From positions 62,001-126,000 of the forward strand of contig CALJGL010000028.1 of assembly GCA_938075155.1 (NCBI GenBank): a DNA stretch of 64,000 nt, read 5' to 3'. The position numbers and the translations under genes are program-made. The notes beneath the pieces are model-generated. The model did not search any database. It worked only from the letters and a program-made list of their open reading frames with translations, and was not told the DNA's origin. Shown here piece after piece: positions 34,350 to 43,822 of this stretch (position 1 is the stretch's first letter; each line of letters opens with the position of its first letter). The DNA is from UBA12191 sp009937185. GTDB lineage: Bacteria > Planctomycetota > UBA8108 > UBA1146.

Positions 34350-35978
34350 ATGAGTACCTCACGGGGACGCGCTGGCGGAAAAAGCTGGCAGCGACTCTCA
34401 TTTGGCAAGAGAACGACCCCTTCGGGGCATATCTCCGCCGGAGAGGCTCAGGCGAAGCAGGTCTATCATACGGTCCTGCTGGTCCTGCAGATCTTGTTGG
34501 TCACTTTCCTTATCGGTTGGAAATCCACCACACAAGATCTTCAACAGGGTCCTACTCCCGGCCGTTGGATCGAACTTCTTGCTACGATTATCCTGATTCA
34601 CGCTGGAGCGCTCCTGCTCGGTCGAATTATTCGACCTTCCGGGCGCTGGCTTCTGGGGCGTACCTTTCTTTTTCTGAATGGGTTTCTCGTTTCCAGTTGG
34701 GTCATGCTTCAGGATTCTGAGATTTCCGTCATGCTCTTGCCTGTTCCTTTACTGGGAATGGTTTTGGGTTTCCTTCTGCGTTCTTCGCAAGCCGTATTGA
34801 TTTCAGGACTGGCAGTTGTTCTCACATCTCTCATGGTTCTCGAGCGGTCTCCAGAGGCCAACGTTGCAGCGATGGGTCTGGCACATTTCCTAGGAATCCT
34901 CGTGGCTGTTCAAGGTGTTCAGCGCGTCAGGTCGCGGACCCGCATTTTGACAGTTGGATTTCTTGCAGGATTGACTCAGGCATTGGCCGTATTGCTTTTG
35001 GATCCACTCGCATTCAAAAACATAGACCTCGCCAACTTAACACTCACGGTTCCTTTACAAGATGCGACTTGGAGTCTTATTGGAGGAGTCATAGCGGGGG
35101 TACTGATTACCAGTGCATTGCCATTCTTGGAGCGCTGGTTTGATGTTTTGACAGAGATTCGCCTCGTGGAATTGGGCGATACCCATAGACCTCTCTTGAA
35201 TGAGTTTTCTCTTCTCGCACCGGGCTCCTTTCAACACTCCTTGATGGTGGGTCAACTCGCAGAAGAGGCCGCAAACAGTATTGGCGCAAATGGATTGCTG
35301 TGTCGTGTGGGTGCTCTCTATCACGATATTGGCAAGATGAACAAACCCGGCTATTTCGTGGAGAATATGCAAGGTGGAGAGAATGTTCATGATCGCCTGA
35401 CGCCAGAAATGTCCAGGCTAGTGGTCATCGCCCATGTGAAAGACGGTAAGAAAATCGCTCTGGAAGAGCGACTTCCGGGCCCCATCGTAGACATGATTCC
35501 TATGCACCATGGAACCTCGGTCGTGGAATTCTTTTTTCACAAAAAAGCACGCCAGGTCGATGAGAGTGAAGCAGACCGAACCCGTGACGATTTCCGGTAC
35601 CCCGGTCCACGCCCAACCTTTAGAGAAGCAGGGATTCTCATGCTTGCAGACGGTGTGGAGGCTTCATCCCGAACGCTCTCCGATCCGACTCCAGCGAGAG
35701 TGAAGCAGCATGTCAAAAACATCATTCAGGCTCGCATCAATGATGAACAATTAGACAATTGTGAACTGACGATGAGTGACCTCCATAGAATAGAAGATGC
35801 TTTCGTCAGAGTGCTCTCGGCGATTCATCATGGACGGGTCAAGTATCCGACAGACGATGACGGGAAATCTGTGGGGGAAAAGTCCTCAGATTCAAAGACA
35901 GCCGGTTCAAAGTCAGACAAGGGTGAAAAGGAAGAGGGCAACTCTTCAGATTCTCCGGTGACAGCGCGCCGTCGATGA
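34350..35978 (+). CDS. Membrane HDIG phosphohydrolase, short PgpH-like form
   Basis: A 542-residue protein. Residues 40-260 hold about seven membrane helices; the C-terminal cytoplasmic HD domain has HSLMVGQLAEEAA, LYHDIGKMNKPGYF and IPMHHGT. The family includes PgpH, which degrades cyclic di-AMP in Firmicutes. Unlike classical PgpH (over 700 residues), it lacks the long extracellular 7TMR-HDED domain between the first helix and the others. The C-terminal 40 residues are low-complexity. The stop overlaps ybeY by four bases. The nucleotide substrate is inferred, not shown. Confidence 0.85.
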   Translation: MSTSRGRAGGKSWQRLSFGKRTTPSGHISAGEAQAKQVYHTVLLVLQILLVTFLIGWKSTTQDLQQGPTPGRWIELLATIILIHAGALLLGRIIRPSGRWLLGRTFLFLNGFLVSSWVMLQDSEISVMLLPVPLLGMVLGFLLRSSQAVLISGLAVVLTSLMVLERSPEANVAAMGLAHFLGILVAVQGVQRVRSRTRILTVGFLAGLTQALAVLLLDPLAFKNIDLANLTLTVPLQDATWSLIGGVIAGVLITSALPFLERWFDVLTEIRLVELGDTHRPLLNEFSLLAPGSFQHSLMVGQLAEEAANSIGANGLLCRVGALYHDIGKMNKPGYFVENMQGGENVHDRLTPEMSRLVVIAHVKDGKKIALEERLPGPIVDMIPMHHGTSVVEFFFHKKARQVDESEADRTRDDFRYPGPRPTFREAGILMLADGVEASSRTLSDPTPARVKQHVKNIIQARINDEQLDNCELTMSDLHRIEDAFVRVLSAIHHGRVKYPTDDDGKSVGEKSSDSKTAGSKSDKGEKEEGNSSDSPVTARRR

Positions 35979-36457
35979 ACTCCGACTCTATGAATTCAGA
36001 CCCCTCCCAAAATCCATCGATGGTCACAGTCGAGAATTTGCAAAACCATTTGCCCGTGGAGGCGGATCGAGTCGAGGCTCTCGTGAGGTTCGTGTTGAAG
36101 GGGGAGGGGGAAGCCGGCGAAATCAGTATTTGTTTTGTCGACGATGACAGAATAACGGAACTTCATGGAGAGTTTTTGAACGATCCCACACCGACGGATG
36201 TGATCACTTTTCCTCTAGGAGATGATGATTCCCGGACTTTGGAGGGGGAAATCGTGGTCTCCTCAGAAGCCGCAATTCGGCAAGCAGGAGAGCACCAATC
36301 GACTCCTTTGCAAGAATTACACCTCTATGTGATTCATGGGGTGCTTCATCTCGCAGGATATGACGATTTAAGTGAAGCAGAGGCCGAGGAGATGTCTCGT
36401 ATTCAGGAGGGCTATTTATCTTCCTGGATAGCCCTGAACGGCCCCTTCACCGATTGA
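35975..36457 (+). CDS. ybeY: Endoribonuclease/rRNA maturation factor YbeY
   Basis: A 160-residue YbeY. It has DITELHGEFLND-like and TPTDVITFPL segments and the metal site HGVLHLAGYDD at residues 121-131. In E. coli the third zinc ligand is a histidine (GYDH); here that position is Asp131, followed by Leu, so the site is H-H-D. YbeY processes 16S rRNA 3' ends and acts in ribosome quality control. The ATG overlaps the pgpH stop. The short N-terminal extension to the core is unconserved. Confidence 0.9.
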   Translation: MNSDSMNSDPSQNPSMVTVENLQNHLPVEADRVEALVRFVLKGEGEAGEISICFVDDDRITELHGEFLNDPTPTDVITFPLGDDDSRTLEGEIVVSSEAAIRQAGEHQSTPLQELHLYVIHGVLHLAGYDDLSEAEAEEMSRIQEGYLSSWIALNGPFTD

Positions 36458-36597
36458 CAAAGCCCCCTCAGTGACTTAGACCATTGTATGCATCCAAAGG
36501 GGGAATCAGGGCGATTATTCAATCGAGCCTTGATCCGTGTTCACGGAATTTTCCGAGGACTTTTTACCCCGTTGTGGATGTTCTGGGAGGAAGACCA

Positions 36598-39500
36598 ATG
36601 CCATTCAATCAGCAATCGAATCGAGCAAATCCTGTGATTAGATTCCGTTCAGCTAACTTCTTTGTCGCTGCAATTCTTGTTTTGGGTGTGGTGGGCTGTG
36701 ATAACGAAAAATTTACCCCGCCGCCGACCGAAGCCGAGTTCTCCGTGGGAGCTTTTTCAGTTCCCTATCCGTCTGATGTGTTTATCACATACGCCGCTCT
36801 CAATGAGGCCGCGTTGCTGCAAGCTGGGGCACCCGGAGCATCGTTCACCAATACTCCCATTATTCCCAGCGCTGAAGATGCGAGCGATACAGGAGATGTT
36901 CTGATCGCTCAGGGATTCTTGGATGGCTTCTCAGTGACAATGCCGATGCAATTGGACTTCACTCACAATCTGGATCCTTCCACGGTTGTGGGAGGTCAAA
37001 CGGTTCGGGTGTTTGAGATCTCGATCTCGCCTCCGAGTGCGACATTCGCTGCCAGTGGTGCTCCCATAGCAATGCCGACCAGCATCATTAGAGAGTTTCA
37101 GGCAGACTCTGATTACAGCGTCTCCATGTCTAAGAGTGTGGGTTACCAAATAGTCGTGAGACCTCGAATCCCATGGCCAGCCTCCGACAATGTTTCTTTA
37201 GGAGGACAGAGTCGGGGTATTCTCGTCGCTGTCACCAATGGCGTGAGAGATTTCCGTGGGAATCCGATTATTCGATCGGATCAATACGATCGAATGGCCA
37301 ATCAGATTAGCTCTCAGACTGGGAACGTTTCCATCGATTCATTTGCGAACAGCGTCGGTGCAATGGTGGGTAATAGCCTTCAACTCTTGGCGACTCAAGG
37401 AATGAATCCTGCTGACATTGTCGTTTCCAACAGTTTTACCTGTCAAAGTGTGACCGATGTGATCGACGAGGCCGTCTCCGATACATTGGATTCGGGTCCG
37501 TTTGCCACCACGACCAGTATTGGCCTTCCTTCTGTTGATACGGTGGCCGGTTTTCTCGTAGCTACAGGAGTGTTGACTCCAGAGCAAGCCGCTGGATTGC
37601 CGACGAATCCGAATATGTCTCAAGGAACAATCACGCTGCCCACTATCTACCCTGGAAGTGCGGATCCCAGTACTTGGCTTTCTGCCGCCCAGGGTTATCT
37701 CACTACTGATAATGATTCCGTCGTCTATCAGAGTACAAGCGACGCTCCCAATCCTGCGTTTCCAACACGGTACAACACCGGTACTAAATTCTTGGGGACG
37801 GCAGAGGTCCCTGTGACCATTTTTACTCCCAACTCTGTGAACTCTCCTGGACCTTGGCCGACCATCATTTTTCAGCATGGTATCACTCGTTCCAGATTCG
37901 ATGCTTCAGCAGTGGCACCGCTCTTCGCCGCTTTTGGATTCGCAACTATCGCAATGGATGCTCCCCTGCATGGAACTTCTGCAGCGAATCCTTATTGCAC
38001 GCAGTTGGGTGTCGCTGCGAGTGGATTCGGTTTACCGGGTTCTGAACGCTCCTTTGGTATGGATTTGATTAATAACGAAACAGGGGAACCGGGATCAGAT
38101 GGAATTCCCGAGGATTCTGGAACATATTTCCTCAACTTCCCAAGTCTCATCAGTTCTCGTGCCGTGTGGACACAAGCGGTTTGTGATCTGAATGCACTCG
38201 CAACAGCCATTCCGACCTGGGACATAGGCGATTCTTCTGGCACCCCTGATGGAGTCCCTGATTTCACAAACGATGTTTACTATGTTGGACAATCATTGGG
38301 TGCTCTCATTGGTACCACCTTCTTGAGTTCCGCCGAAAAGGGATTGATCAAAGGTGCTGAACTCAATGTTGGAGGTGGACATGTTGCAAAGCTCCTCGAA
38401 AACTCTCCCAACTACAATCCCCGATTGATCGCATTCTTTGAGGGAGAAGGGCTCGTTCAGGGAAGTACTACTGCGGAACAGGCTTTGAATGTGATTTCGT
38501 CCGTTGCTGACGGCATCGATCCTATCAATCATGTTCGAAGGGCATCAGGGAATACCAACCTGAGAATGTCATTTGTCGCGGGTGGTAATCCCGCTGAAAA
38601 TTTCTTGGAAGATACTGCCGGAAATACAACACCTCTCGGATATTTCCCGCCTGACCTCGTCGTTCCGACGGATTCGCTCGGAACAGGATTTTACGCGGAT
38701 TATCTGGGATATCCCATTTCCGGGATTCCCACATCCGGATCGGATGATACGCGGCTTTACACTGGAATCGTTGAGCCCAGTTACCTCGGCGGTGGTTTCC
38801 CGATGATGAGAATGGCATCTATACCAAGGATGAAGTTGGGGAATAACAATTTTCCAAAAGGATATACTCCACAAGGAGGATTGGTTTACACAACAGGTGA
38901 TCATGGAGTCTTTGCGGATCCCCTTTCCGATCCTGGTTTTTCGATGCAAGCATCAATTTCCGCTGCTTTCGCCCGTTTGACCGCTTTAGGTTCAGACAGT
39001 TTCAGAGTGAATATTCCCGCCGGAGCTTTGGGGAATATCCCCAAGGTAGATATTCTGGATGAATCTGATTTGGTCATCTCTGTCGAAGCAGGTAGCACTT
39101 TGTTGGGTTCGATCACAGTTTCAGAAACCGGGAACAGCGTCTCACCGATAGAAGCGGTGTTTGATACAAATGGAGAGTCGGGCTCATTGGCCGCAGCAGC
39201 AGCTGCTTACGGTGCTCACCACTTCAACTGGTATCAGGTAGTCACGTCGGATGACCTCCCCCCTAATACTCCAAGTGGTGATCTGAATGCTGTCGGTGCA
39301 TTTCTGAGTTCACCCCGTATCAGTCCTCCTTCGGGCGGAACGGGCCAAACTGCAATCGCAGCGGATGATGGTGTCTATGCAGACGACAAGCCTTGGCTTT
39401 GGAATGAAATCCAAGTCGACCCCTCTGCATTTTCCATCGATCAAGATGCCGAGCTTGAAGATTTCTTCGGTGTCAGAGAATTTACGGACAACGTCGGCGC

Positions 39501-39810
39501 TCCCGCACCAGCCGGAACTGATCAGGCCGTCGGAGATCCTTCCCTGCAGACCACTTTGAGTTACGACATGGGACCATGGTTGGGTGTCGTCGATGAAATT
39601 GCTGGAGGATCAGGAGATCGAGTCGAAGTTCGAGTATGGCTTGTTGCTGTCGACGTCAATGGAGATGCCGTTAGAATCCTGCGTGGATTTACGTTCCAAG
39701 TGGGTGAAAACAATGCTTCAGGATCTTACTTACCCGTAAATTCTGGCGCTGCTGAGCTACCAGGATCTGCAGGTTCGACCGGTGACGATGGTTTGCTGGG
39801 TTCCTTCTAA
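36598..39810 (+). CDS. VolA-like lipase/esterase lipoprotein
   Basis: A 1,070-residue lipoprotein with signal helix FFVAAILVLGVVGC, whose lipobox cysteine is at residue 35. The N-terminal half is beta-rich, with Ig-like segments; the alpha/beta-hydrolase core begins at WPTIIFQHGITRSR and has the nucleophile elbow YVGQSLGAL. The layout resembles bacterial virulence-factor lipase (VolA/Pla) proteins that release fatty acids at the cell surface. The C-terminal 200 residues are of unknown fold. GGGAGG precedes the ATG at 36598; a longer reading to 36484 lacks a ribosome binding site. A strong terminator follows. Confidence 0.75.
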   Translation: MPFNQQSNRANPVIRFRSANFFVAAILVLGVVGCDNEKFTPPPTEAEFSVGAFSVPYPSDVFITYAALNEAALLQAGAPGASFTNTPIIPSAEDASDTGDVLIAQGFLDGFSVTMPMQLDFTHNLDPSTVVGGQTVRVFEISISPPSATFAASGAPIAMPTSIIREFQADSDYSVSMSKSVGYQIVVRPRIPWPASDNVSLGGQSRGILVAVTNGVRDFRGNPIIRSDQYDRMANQISSQTGNVSIDSFANSVGAMVGNSLQLLATQGMNPADIVVSNSFTCQSVTDVIDEAVSDTLDSGPFATTTSIGLPSVDTVAGFLVATGVLTPEQAAGLPTNPNMSQGTITLPTIYPGSADPSTWLSAAQGYLTTDNDSVVYQSTSDAPNPAFPTRYNTGTKFLGTAEVPVTIFTPNSVNSPGPWPTIIFQHGITRSRFDASAVAPLFAAFGFATIAMDAPLHGTSAANPYCTQLGVAASGFGLPGSERSFGMDLINNETGEPGSDGIPEDSGTYFLNFPSLISSRAVWTQAVCDLNALATAIPTWDIGDSSGTPDGVPDFTNDVYYVGQSLGALIGTTFLSSAEKGLIKGAELNVGGGHVAKLLENSPNYNPRLIAFFEGEGLVQGSTTAEQALNVISSVADGIDPINHVRRASGNTNLRMSFVAGGNPAENFLEDTAGNTTPLGYFPPDLVVPTDSLGTGFYADYLGYPISGIPTSGSDDTRLYTGIVEPSYLGGGFPMMRMASIPRMKLGNNNFPKGYTPQGGLVYTTGDHGVFADPLSDPGFSMQASISAAFARLTALGSDSFRVNIPAGALGNIPKVDILDESDLVISVEAGSTLLGSITVSETGNSVSPIEAVFDTNGESGSLAAAAAAYGAHHFNWYQVVTSDDLPPNTPSGDLNAVGAFLSSPRISPPSGGTGQTAIAADDGVYADDKPWLWNEIQVDPSAFSIDQDAELEDFFGVREFTDNVGAPAPAGTDQAVGDPSLQTTLSYDMGPWLGVVDEIAGGSGDRVEVRVWLVAVDVNGDAVRILRGFTFQVGENNASGSYLPVNSGAAELPGSAGSTGDDGLLGSF

Positions 39811-39826
39811 TAAGATCTTCTGATCG

Positions 39827-39868
39827 AAACGAGGGGTGCTTCTTTGGAAGCACCCCTCGTTTTTTTTT
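39827..39868 (+). terminator. Strong intrinsic terminator after the lipase gene
   Basis: A 16-bp stem (AAACGAGGGGTGCTTC at 39827-39842 with its complement at 39847-39862) with a 4-nt loop; the T-run runs 39860-39868. Confidence 0.93.
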
Positions 39869-39934
39869 GGTCGAGCTCTCGGGATGATTCGGACCTGTAT
39901 AGAGATCAATCTTCGAAGACCTGTGAGTGCATGA

Positions 39935-40501
39935 ATGAGAAAGAAGTCACCCAGTATGGAGAACAATAATGGTGTGAGACTCATGGAGGAATTGAATTCT
40001 TTCGGAGAGTTTTGTCGTTCTTCCAGAGTTGTGAACTTGCTGATTCCTAGAGTTTCTCACTGGTCTCTCGGTCAACATATTCATCACGTGTTGAAGGCCG
40101 ACCGATTGAACTTCAAAGCGGCAGAGGTGATTTTGTCGGGTAAAGGATCCCCTTGGTCCGACAAGTCGATCGCCGTGGAGCATCCCGTGATGAAAACGGG
40201 AGTGATTCCGAGAGGGGTGTCGAAGGCTCCGGAGTTTGTTCAACCACCAAAGAAGATAGATGCCACTGACCTTGAGGTCTTGAGACTCAAGGTGATGGAT
40301 CTTTGGCAAGGAGTGCTTCCTGCATTGCAGGAAGATCAGGAGGAATGGGGAATGATTCCTCATCATGCCCTTGGAGAATTGGGGGCACTCGATTGGCTTC
40401 GATTTGCATGGATTCACTCACGTCATCACGGTGAGATCGCTCGAGAGATTTGGGCTGCGCGTGATTCCAAGTCTGATATTGATTCTGACCCTCAAAATTG
40501 A
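39935..40501 (+). CDS. DinB-like protein (DUF1569 group)
   Basis: A 188-residue, mostly helical protein. Its metal-ligand pattern is WSLGQHIHHVLKAD near residue 45 and RFAWIHSRHHGEIAREIW near residue 160, plus GELGALDWLRF, as in DUF1569 four-helix DinB proteins. These bind a metal and some transfer thiols, but most have no known substrate. The start is uncertain between ATGs at 39935 and 39956. The gene is transcribed away from the lipase terminator and faces no partner. Confidence 0.7.
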   Translation: MRKKSPSMENNNGVRLMEELNSFGEFCRSSRVVNLLIPRVSHWSLGQHIHHVLKADRLNFKAAEVILSGKGSPWSDKSIAVEHPVMKTGVIPRGVSKAPEFVQPPKKIDATDLEVLRLKVMDLWQGVLPALQEDQEEWGMIPHHALGELGALDWLRFAWIHSRHHGEIAREIWAARDSKSDIDSDPQN

Positions 40502-40571
40502 CGACTTTAGTGAGGGCCGTAGACCTCAGGGATTCCTTGGTAGCCTTAATGAGTTGTTGAGGCCTCAGCGC

Positions 40572-40595
40572 ATATTGCCATATTGCCATATTGAC
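40572..40595 (+). repeat. Three tandem 8-bp repeats
   Basis: ATATTGCC, ATATTGCC, ATATTGAC in direct tandem. The third copy overlaps the TTGACA -35 box of the candidate promoter that follows. Confidence 0.8.
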
Positions 40596-40620
40596 AAGTT
40601 TCGATACTCTCAAATCTACT
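40591..40620 (+). promoter_or_regulatory. Candidate sigma-70 promoter for the TonB-dependent receptor
   Basis: TTGACA (40591-40596), an 18-bp spacer and TCTACT (40615-40620, four of six matches to TATAAT). It lies about 45 bp before the receptor's ATG. The -35 is perfect; the -10 is weak. Confidence 0.45.
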
Positions 40621-40664
40621 GACCAGTGCGAGAATTGAGAATTTGTCAGAAATCTGGAGATCAC

Positions 40665-42785
40665 ATGTTCGTTTCTTGTCTTCTTCTCTGTTCGTTTCTC
40701 CAACAACTGCCAATGACTTCTGAAGGAGCACTCCCCGATGGTCAGGTGAAGTCTGATTCAGAAGCGACAGACGGTATCGAAGAAATTCAGATTGTGGGGC
40801 AGCGCAGGGTTCCAGGGTCCTTACTCAGTCGTTCTCATCTCGATCTTGAGGATGGAATTGAGAATCGAGAGTTCTTTGCTCGGACAATTGGGGATCAGTT
40901 GGATCAGGTTCCGGGGGTTCATCTGCAAAGGACTTCTTACGGACAAGTCTCTCCGTTCCTGAGAGGCTTAACGGGCTTCAGAACACTCGCACTGATCGAC
41001 GGAATACGATTAAACAACTCCACTTTTCGATCAGGACCCAATCAATACGTTTCGTTGATTGATCCATTGCTTCTTGATTCGACGAAAATAATATTCGGTC
41101 CGGGGTCGGTTCTTCATGGAAGCGATGCCGCGGGTGGCGTAATTCAGATGTCTTCTCGTATTCCTAGACCTGGTGATCAAAGCGGGGAGGAGAGTCGATT
41201 CTTCCAGAGATTGTCCAGTGCTGAGCAATCTTCAATATCAAGGATTGAATACGAATCGATTTCTGAAGAGACCGCCTTTGGCTTTGGTGCGAGCTTGAAA
41301 AGTTATGGTGACTTCTACGCGGGAGCAGAAGAAGGACTTCAAGAAGAAACGGGCTATGGTGAGACCAGTGCTAATTTCTCGGTTGTTCATGAACTTCAGG
41401 ATCATCTGACCTTACAGTTTGTCGCCCAGTCCCATCGCCAGAATGATGTCCCAAGAACTCATTCGACCATCTATGGGAGCACTTGGGAGGGACTTGTCAC
41501 TGGATCTGATCTGAAGCGGAATCTCGATGGTGAACGCGATCTCGTTTACTTGAGAATGATGCAATGGCATGGTCCCCAAAGTTCATCAAGGTGGACTATA
41601 TCTCGACAAGATATCACTGATGCGGAAGATCGGGTGCGATCGAATGGTGTTCTCCGAGAGCAGGGGGTCGCAACAGAAGCGATGGGAGTCGCCTATGATT
41701 GGTTCGGATATTCTGAACTGGGACCACTCTCGACGGGGCTTGAGTGGACTCACGAGGAGGTCGATTCTTATTTTCGACAGTATGACTCCCTCGGAAACCT
41801 CGATGTTGTTCGCCCAAGAGGCCCGGTAGCTAACGATTCTACATATGATTGGTTGGGAGCATACGTTCAACAAGTAGTTCCTGTCACACCAATAACCCGA
41901 TTGAATTTGGGAGTGAGGGCGAGTTGGGCTCAGGTGGATGCCAAGCAGGTGGATCCCGATCCGAGCGATACCGAAGATTTCGGACCGGTGAAAGAGGATT
42001 GGAATAGTCTTGTTGGTAGCATTCGTGCGATCCACAAAGGTTCCGATTCGATGGAAATATTTGGTGGCCTGTCTCAAGCATTTAGAGCTCCCAACTTGTC
42101 AGATTTGACACGGTTCGATGCTGCTAGTAGTGGCGACGCTGAAATACCTGCGACAGATTTGGATCCGGAAAGATTTTTGACGGGGGAGTTGGGCGCGCGA
42201 TACAAGAGAGAGAATCAGGAGCTGGAAACAGTCCTTTGGTACAGTTGGCTCGATGGTTTGATTGTCAGGTTTCCAACCGGTGATGTGAATTCTGATGGGG
42301 ACACGATCGTGACCAAGAAAAACTCGGGAGATGGTTTTGCCAACGGTATTGATATTCGGTATGTAAATCTGATAAGTACCGATTGGACTCTATCCGGTTC
42401 CGCAAGTTGGATCACAGGAGATCTCGATACTCCGGTTTCACCGGGCGTCAGTGAGACAGAACCCTTATCAAGGTTGGCTCCTGCGATGGTTCGTATTGCT
42501 TTGAAAAAGCAGTTCTCAAATCAGATGGAGTTACTGGGCGTTCTCACCGCTGCTGATCGACAAGATCGTCTTTCTCCGCGTGACCTCGCAGATGATCAAC
42601 GTATTCCAGTAGGAGGGACTCCCGGCTATGTCGTTCTGGATCTACACGCGACCTATCCGTGGAAGCCAAATATGGAGATTTTCGGTTCGTTGACAAATCT
42701 CACCAACCAAGACTATCGAATCCATGGGTCAGGAACCAATGAACCGGGATTCAATCTCATTTTCGGAGTCGATACCCAATTTTGA
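40665..42785 (+). CDS. TonB-dependent outer-membrane receptor
   Basis: A 706-residue receptor. After a signal peptide (MFVSCLLLCSFLQQLPM) comes the plug domain with DQLDQVPGVHLQRTS, SPFLRGLTGFRTLALIDGIRLN and GPGSVLHGSDAAGGVIQM. The rest is a 22-strand beta barrel ending in the aromatic VDTQF terminus typical of outer-membrane porins. It should import a bound substrate such as a metal chelate or vitamin using the Ton system; the ligand cannot be told. The ATG at 40665 follows GGAG; an in-frame GTG at 40626 is less likely. Confidence 0.92.
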   Translation: MFVSCLLLCSFLQQLPMTSEGALPDGQVKSDSEATDGIEEIQIVGQRRVPGSLLSRSHLDLEDGIENREFFARTIGDQLDQVPGVHLQRTSYGQVSPFLRGLTGFRTLALIDGIRLNNSTFRSGPNQYVSLIDPLLLDSTKIIFGPGSVLHGSDAAGGVIQMSSRIPRPGDQSGEESRFFQRLSSAEQSSISRIEYESISEETAFGFGASLKSYGDFYAGAEEGLQEETGYGETSANFSVVHELQDHLTLQFVAQSHRQNDVPRTHSTIYGSTWEGLVTGSDLKRNLDGERDLVYLRMMQWHGPQSSSRWTISRQDITDAEDRVRSNGVLREQGVATEAMGVAYDWFGYSELGPLSTGLEWTHEEVDSYFRQYDSLGNLDVVRPRGPVANDSTYDWLGAYVQQVVPVTPITRLNLGVRASWAQVDAKQVDPDPSDTEDFGPVKEDWNSLVGSIRAIHKGSDSMEIFGGLSQAFRAPNLSDLTRFDAASSGDAEIPATDLDPERFLTGELGARYKRENQELETVLWYSWLDGLIVRFPTGDVNSDGDTIVTKKNSGDGFANGIDIRYVNLISTDWTLSGSASWITGDLDTPVSPGVSETEPLSRLAPAMVRIALKKQFSNQMELLGVLTAADRQDRLSPRDLADDQRIPVGGTPGYVVLDLHATYPWKPNMEIFGSLTNLTNQDYRIHGSGTNEPGFNLIFGVDTQF

Positions 42786-42795
42786 TCAGATTCAA

Positions 42796-43800
42796 TCATG
42801 GAGTGTGCTCGAGATTGAATTCTCCCCATTCCAGCATGGTTGCTACCGTCGCTTGAATCACCTTCGACATAAAATCGAAATTGATCGTGTCGTATGTATC
42901 TGATGGTTGATGGTAATTTGGGTTACGGAAATTAGCGGTGTCGGTCAGCATGATGCTTTTAATATCGGAGTCCCAGTAATTAGAGTGGTCACTCCTAGCA
43001 GCATCTCTGAAAAATCCTGCAATGCGGTTAGCGCTATAAAAATCAAGATCCGGTACGAATCGACGAATATTAGATTCAAAGCGATTTCCAAGATCTCCAG
43101 AAGAAAAGTTCCCAGCAACAAGAATGAAGTTCCCTTCTCTAGGTAATGAAGCCAAAATGGGAATACGAATCGGAGCATTTTGGCTATTGGGTTGGTTGGT
43201 GGAATACCCGATCATTTCCAAGTTGATAAGGCCTTCGACTGACGTTTGCTTATTCTCAGCAATACGGTCTACATGCGCACGGCTTCCTATGATTCCGATT
43301 TCTTCAGCAGCGAAGAAGCAAAACCTAACAGTCTTTGCGGGCACTGCGTTCTTTAGCACTCTTGCCGCTTCAAGAACACCGACTACACCAGTGCCATTGT
43401 CATCTGCTCCGACACAGTTTTTGACAGTGTCATAATGGGCTCCCAATTCGATGACGATCTCAGGTGAAATACTTCCTCGTATTTCTGCCATTAGATTGTA
43501 TTGATCGACTCCGAGCCACTGACCCGCGGATTCTCTATAAGTGGTGTATCCCATCGTTTTAAGACGATTTTCTAAATAGGACAAAGTTGTTTCGGTTTGA
43601 TCGGCGTCTCCACTGAATCGAGGACCGAGCTCGACGAGTTTCTTCAGTTGGCCCTGACAGTCCTTTTGCGTAATCCTTGAGATCACTTCCCTCACATTTG
43701 CTGGAGATATCCGAGTCGTAGAGCACCCGCAAAGACAAATTAGAAGGAAGCAGAGCAGTGTGTTTGTTACTAAGAGCCAGTGCGTCTTCTTTGCTAGCAT
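42796..43800 (-). CDS. M28-family zinc aminopeptidase lipoprotein
   Basis: A 334-residue lipoprotein with signal segment and lipobox (LLICLCGC, cysteine near residue 25). The catalytic domain has the di-zinc site ligands in GAHYDTV, GADDNGTGVVG, FFAAEEIGIIG, LINLEMIGY and RSDHSNYW. It probably trims peptides in the periplasm or at the surface. AAAGGAAG precedes the ATG at 43800; a longer reading to 43944 overlaps the upstream VOC gene and is not used. It is probably cotranscribed with that gene. Confidence 0.9.
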   Translation of the reverse strand: MLAKKTHWLLVTNTLLCFLLICLCGCSTTRISPANVREVISRITQKDCQGQLKKLVELGPRFSGDADQTETTLSYLENRLKTMGYTTYRESAGQWLGVDQYNLMAEIRGSISPEIVIELGAHYDTVKNCVGADDNGTGVVGVLEAARVLKNAVPAKTVRFCFFAAEEIGIIGSRAHVDRIAENKQTSVEGLINLEMIGYSTNQPNSQNAPIRIPILASLPREGNFILVAGNFSSGDLGNRFESNIRRFVPDLDFYSANRIAGFFRDAARSDHSNYWDSDIKSIMLTDTANFRNPNYHQPSDTYDTINFDFMSKVIQATVATMLEWGEFNLEHTP

Positions 43801-43822
43801 CGAGGCTTCCTTTCTTGTGGGG

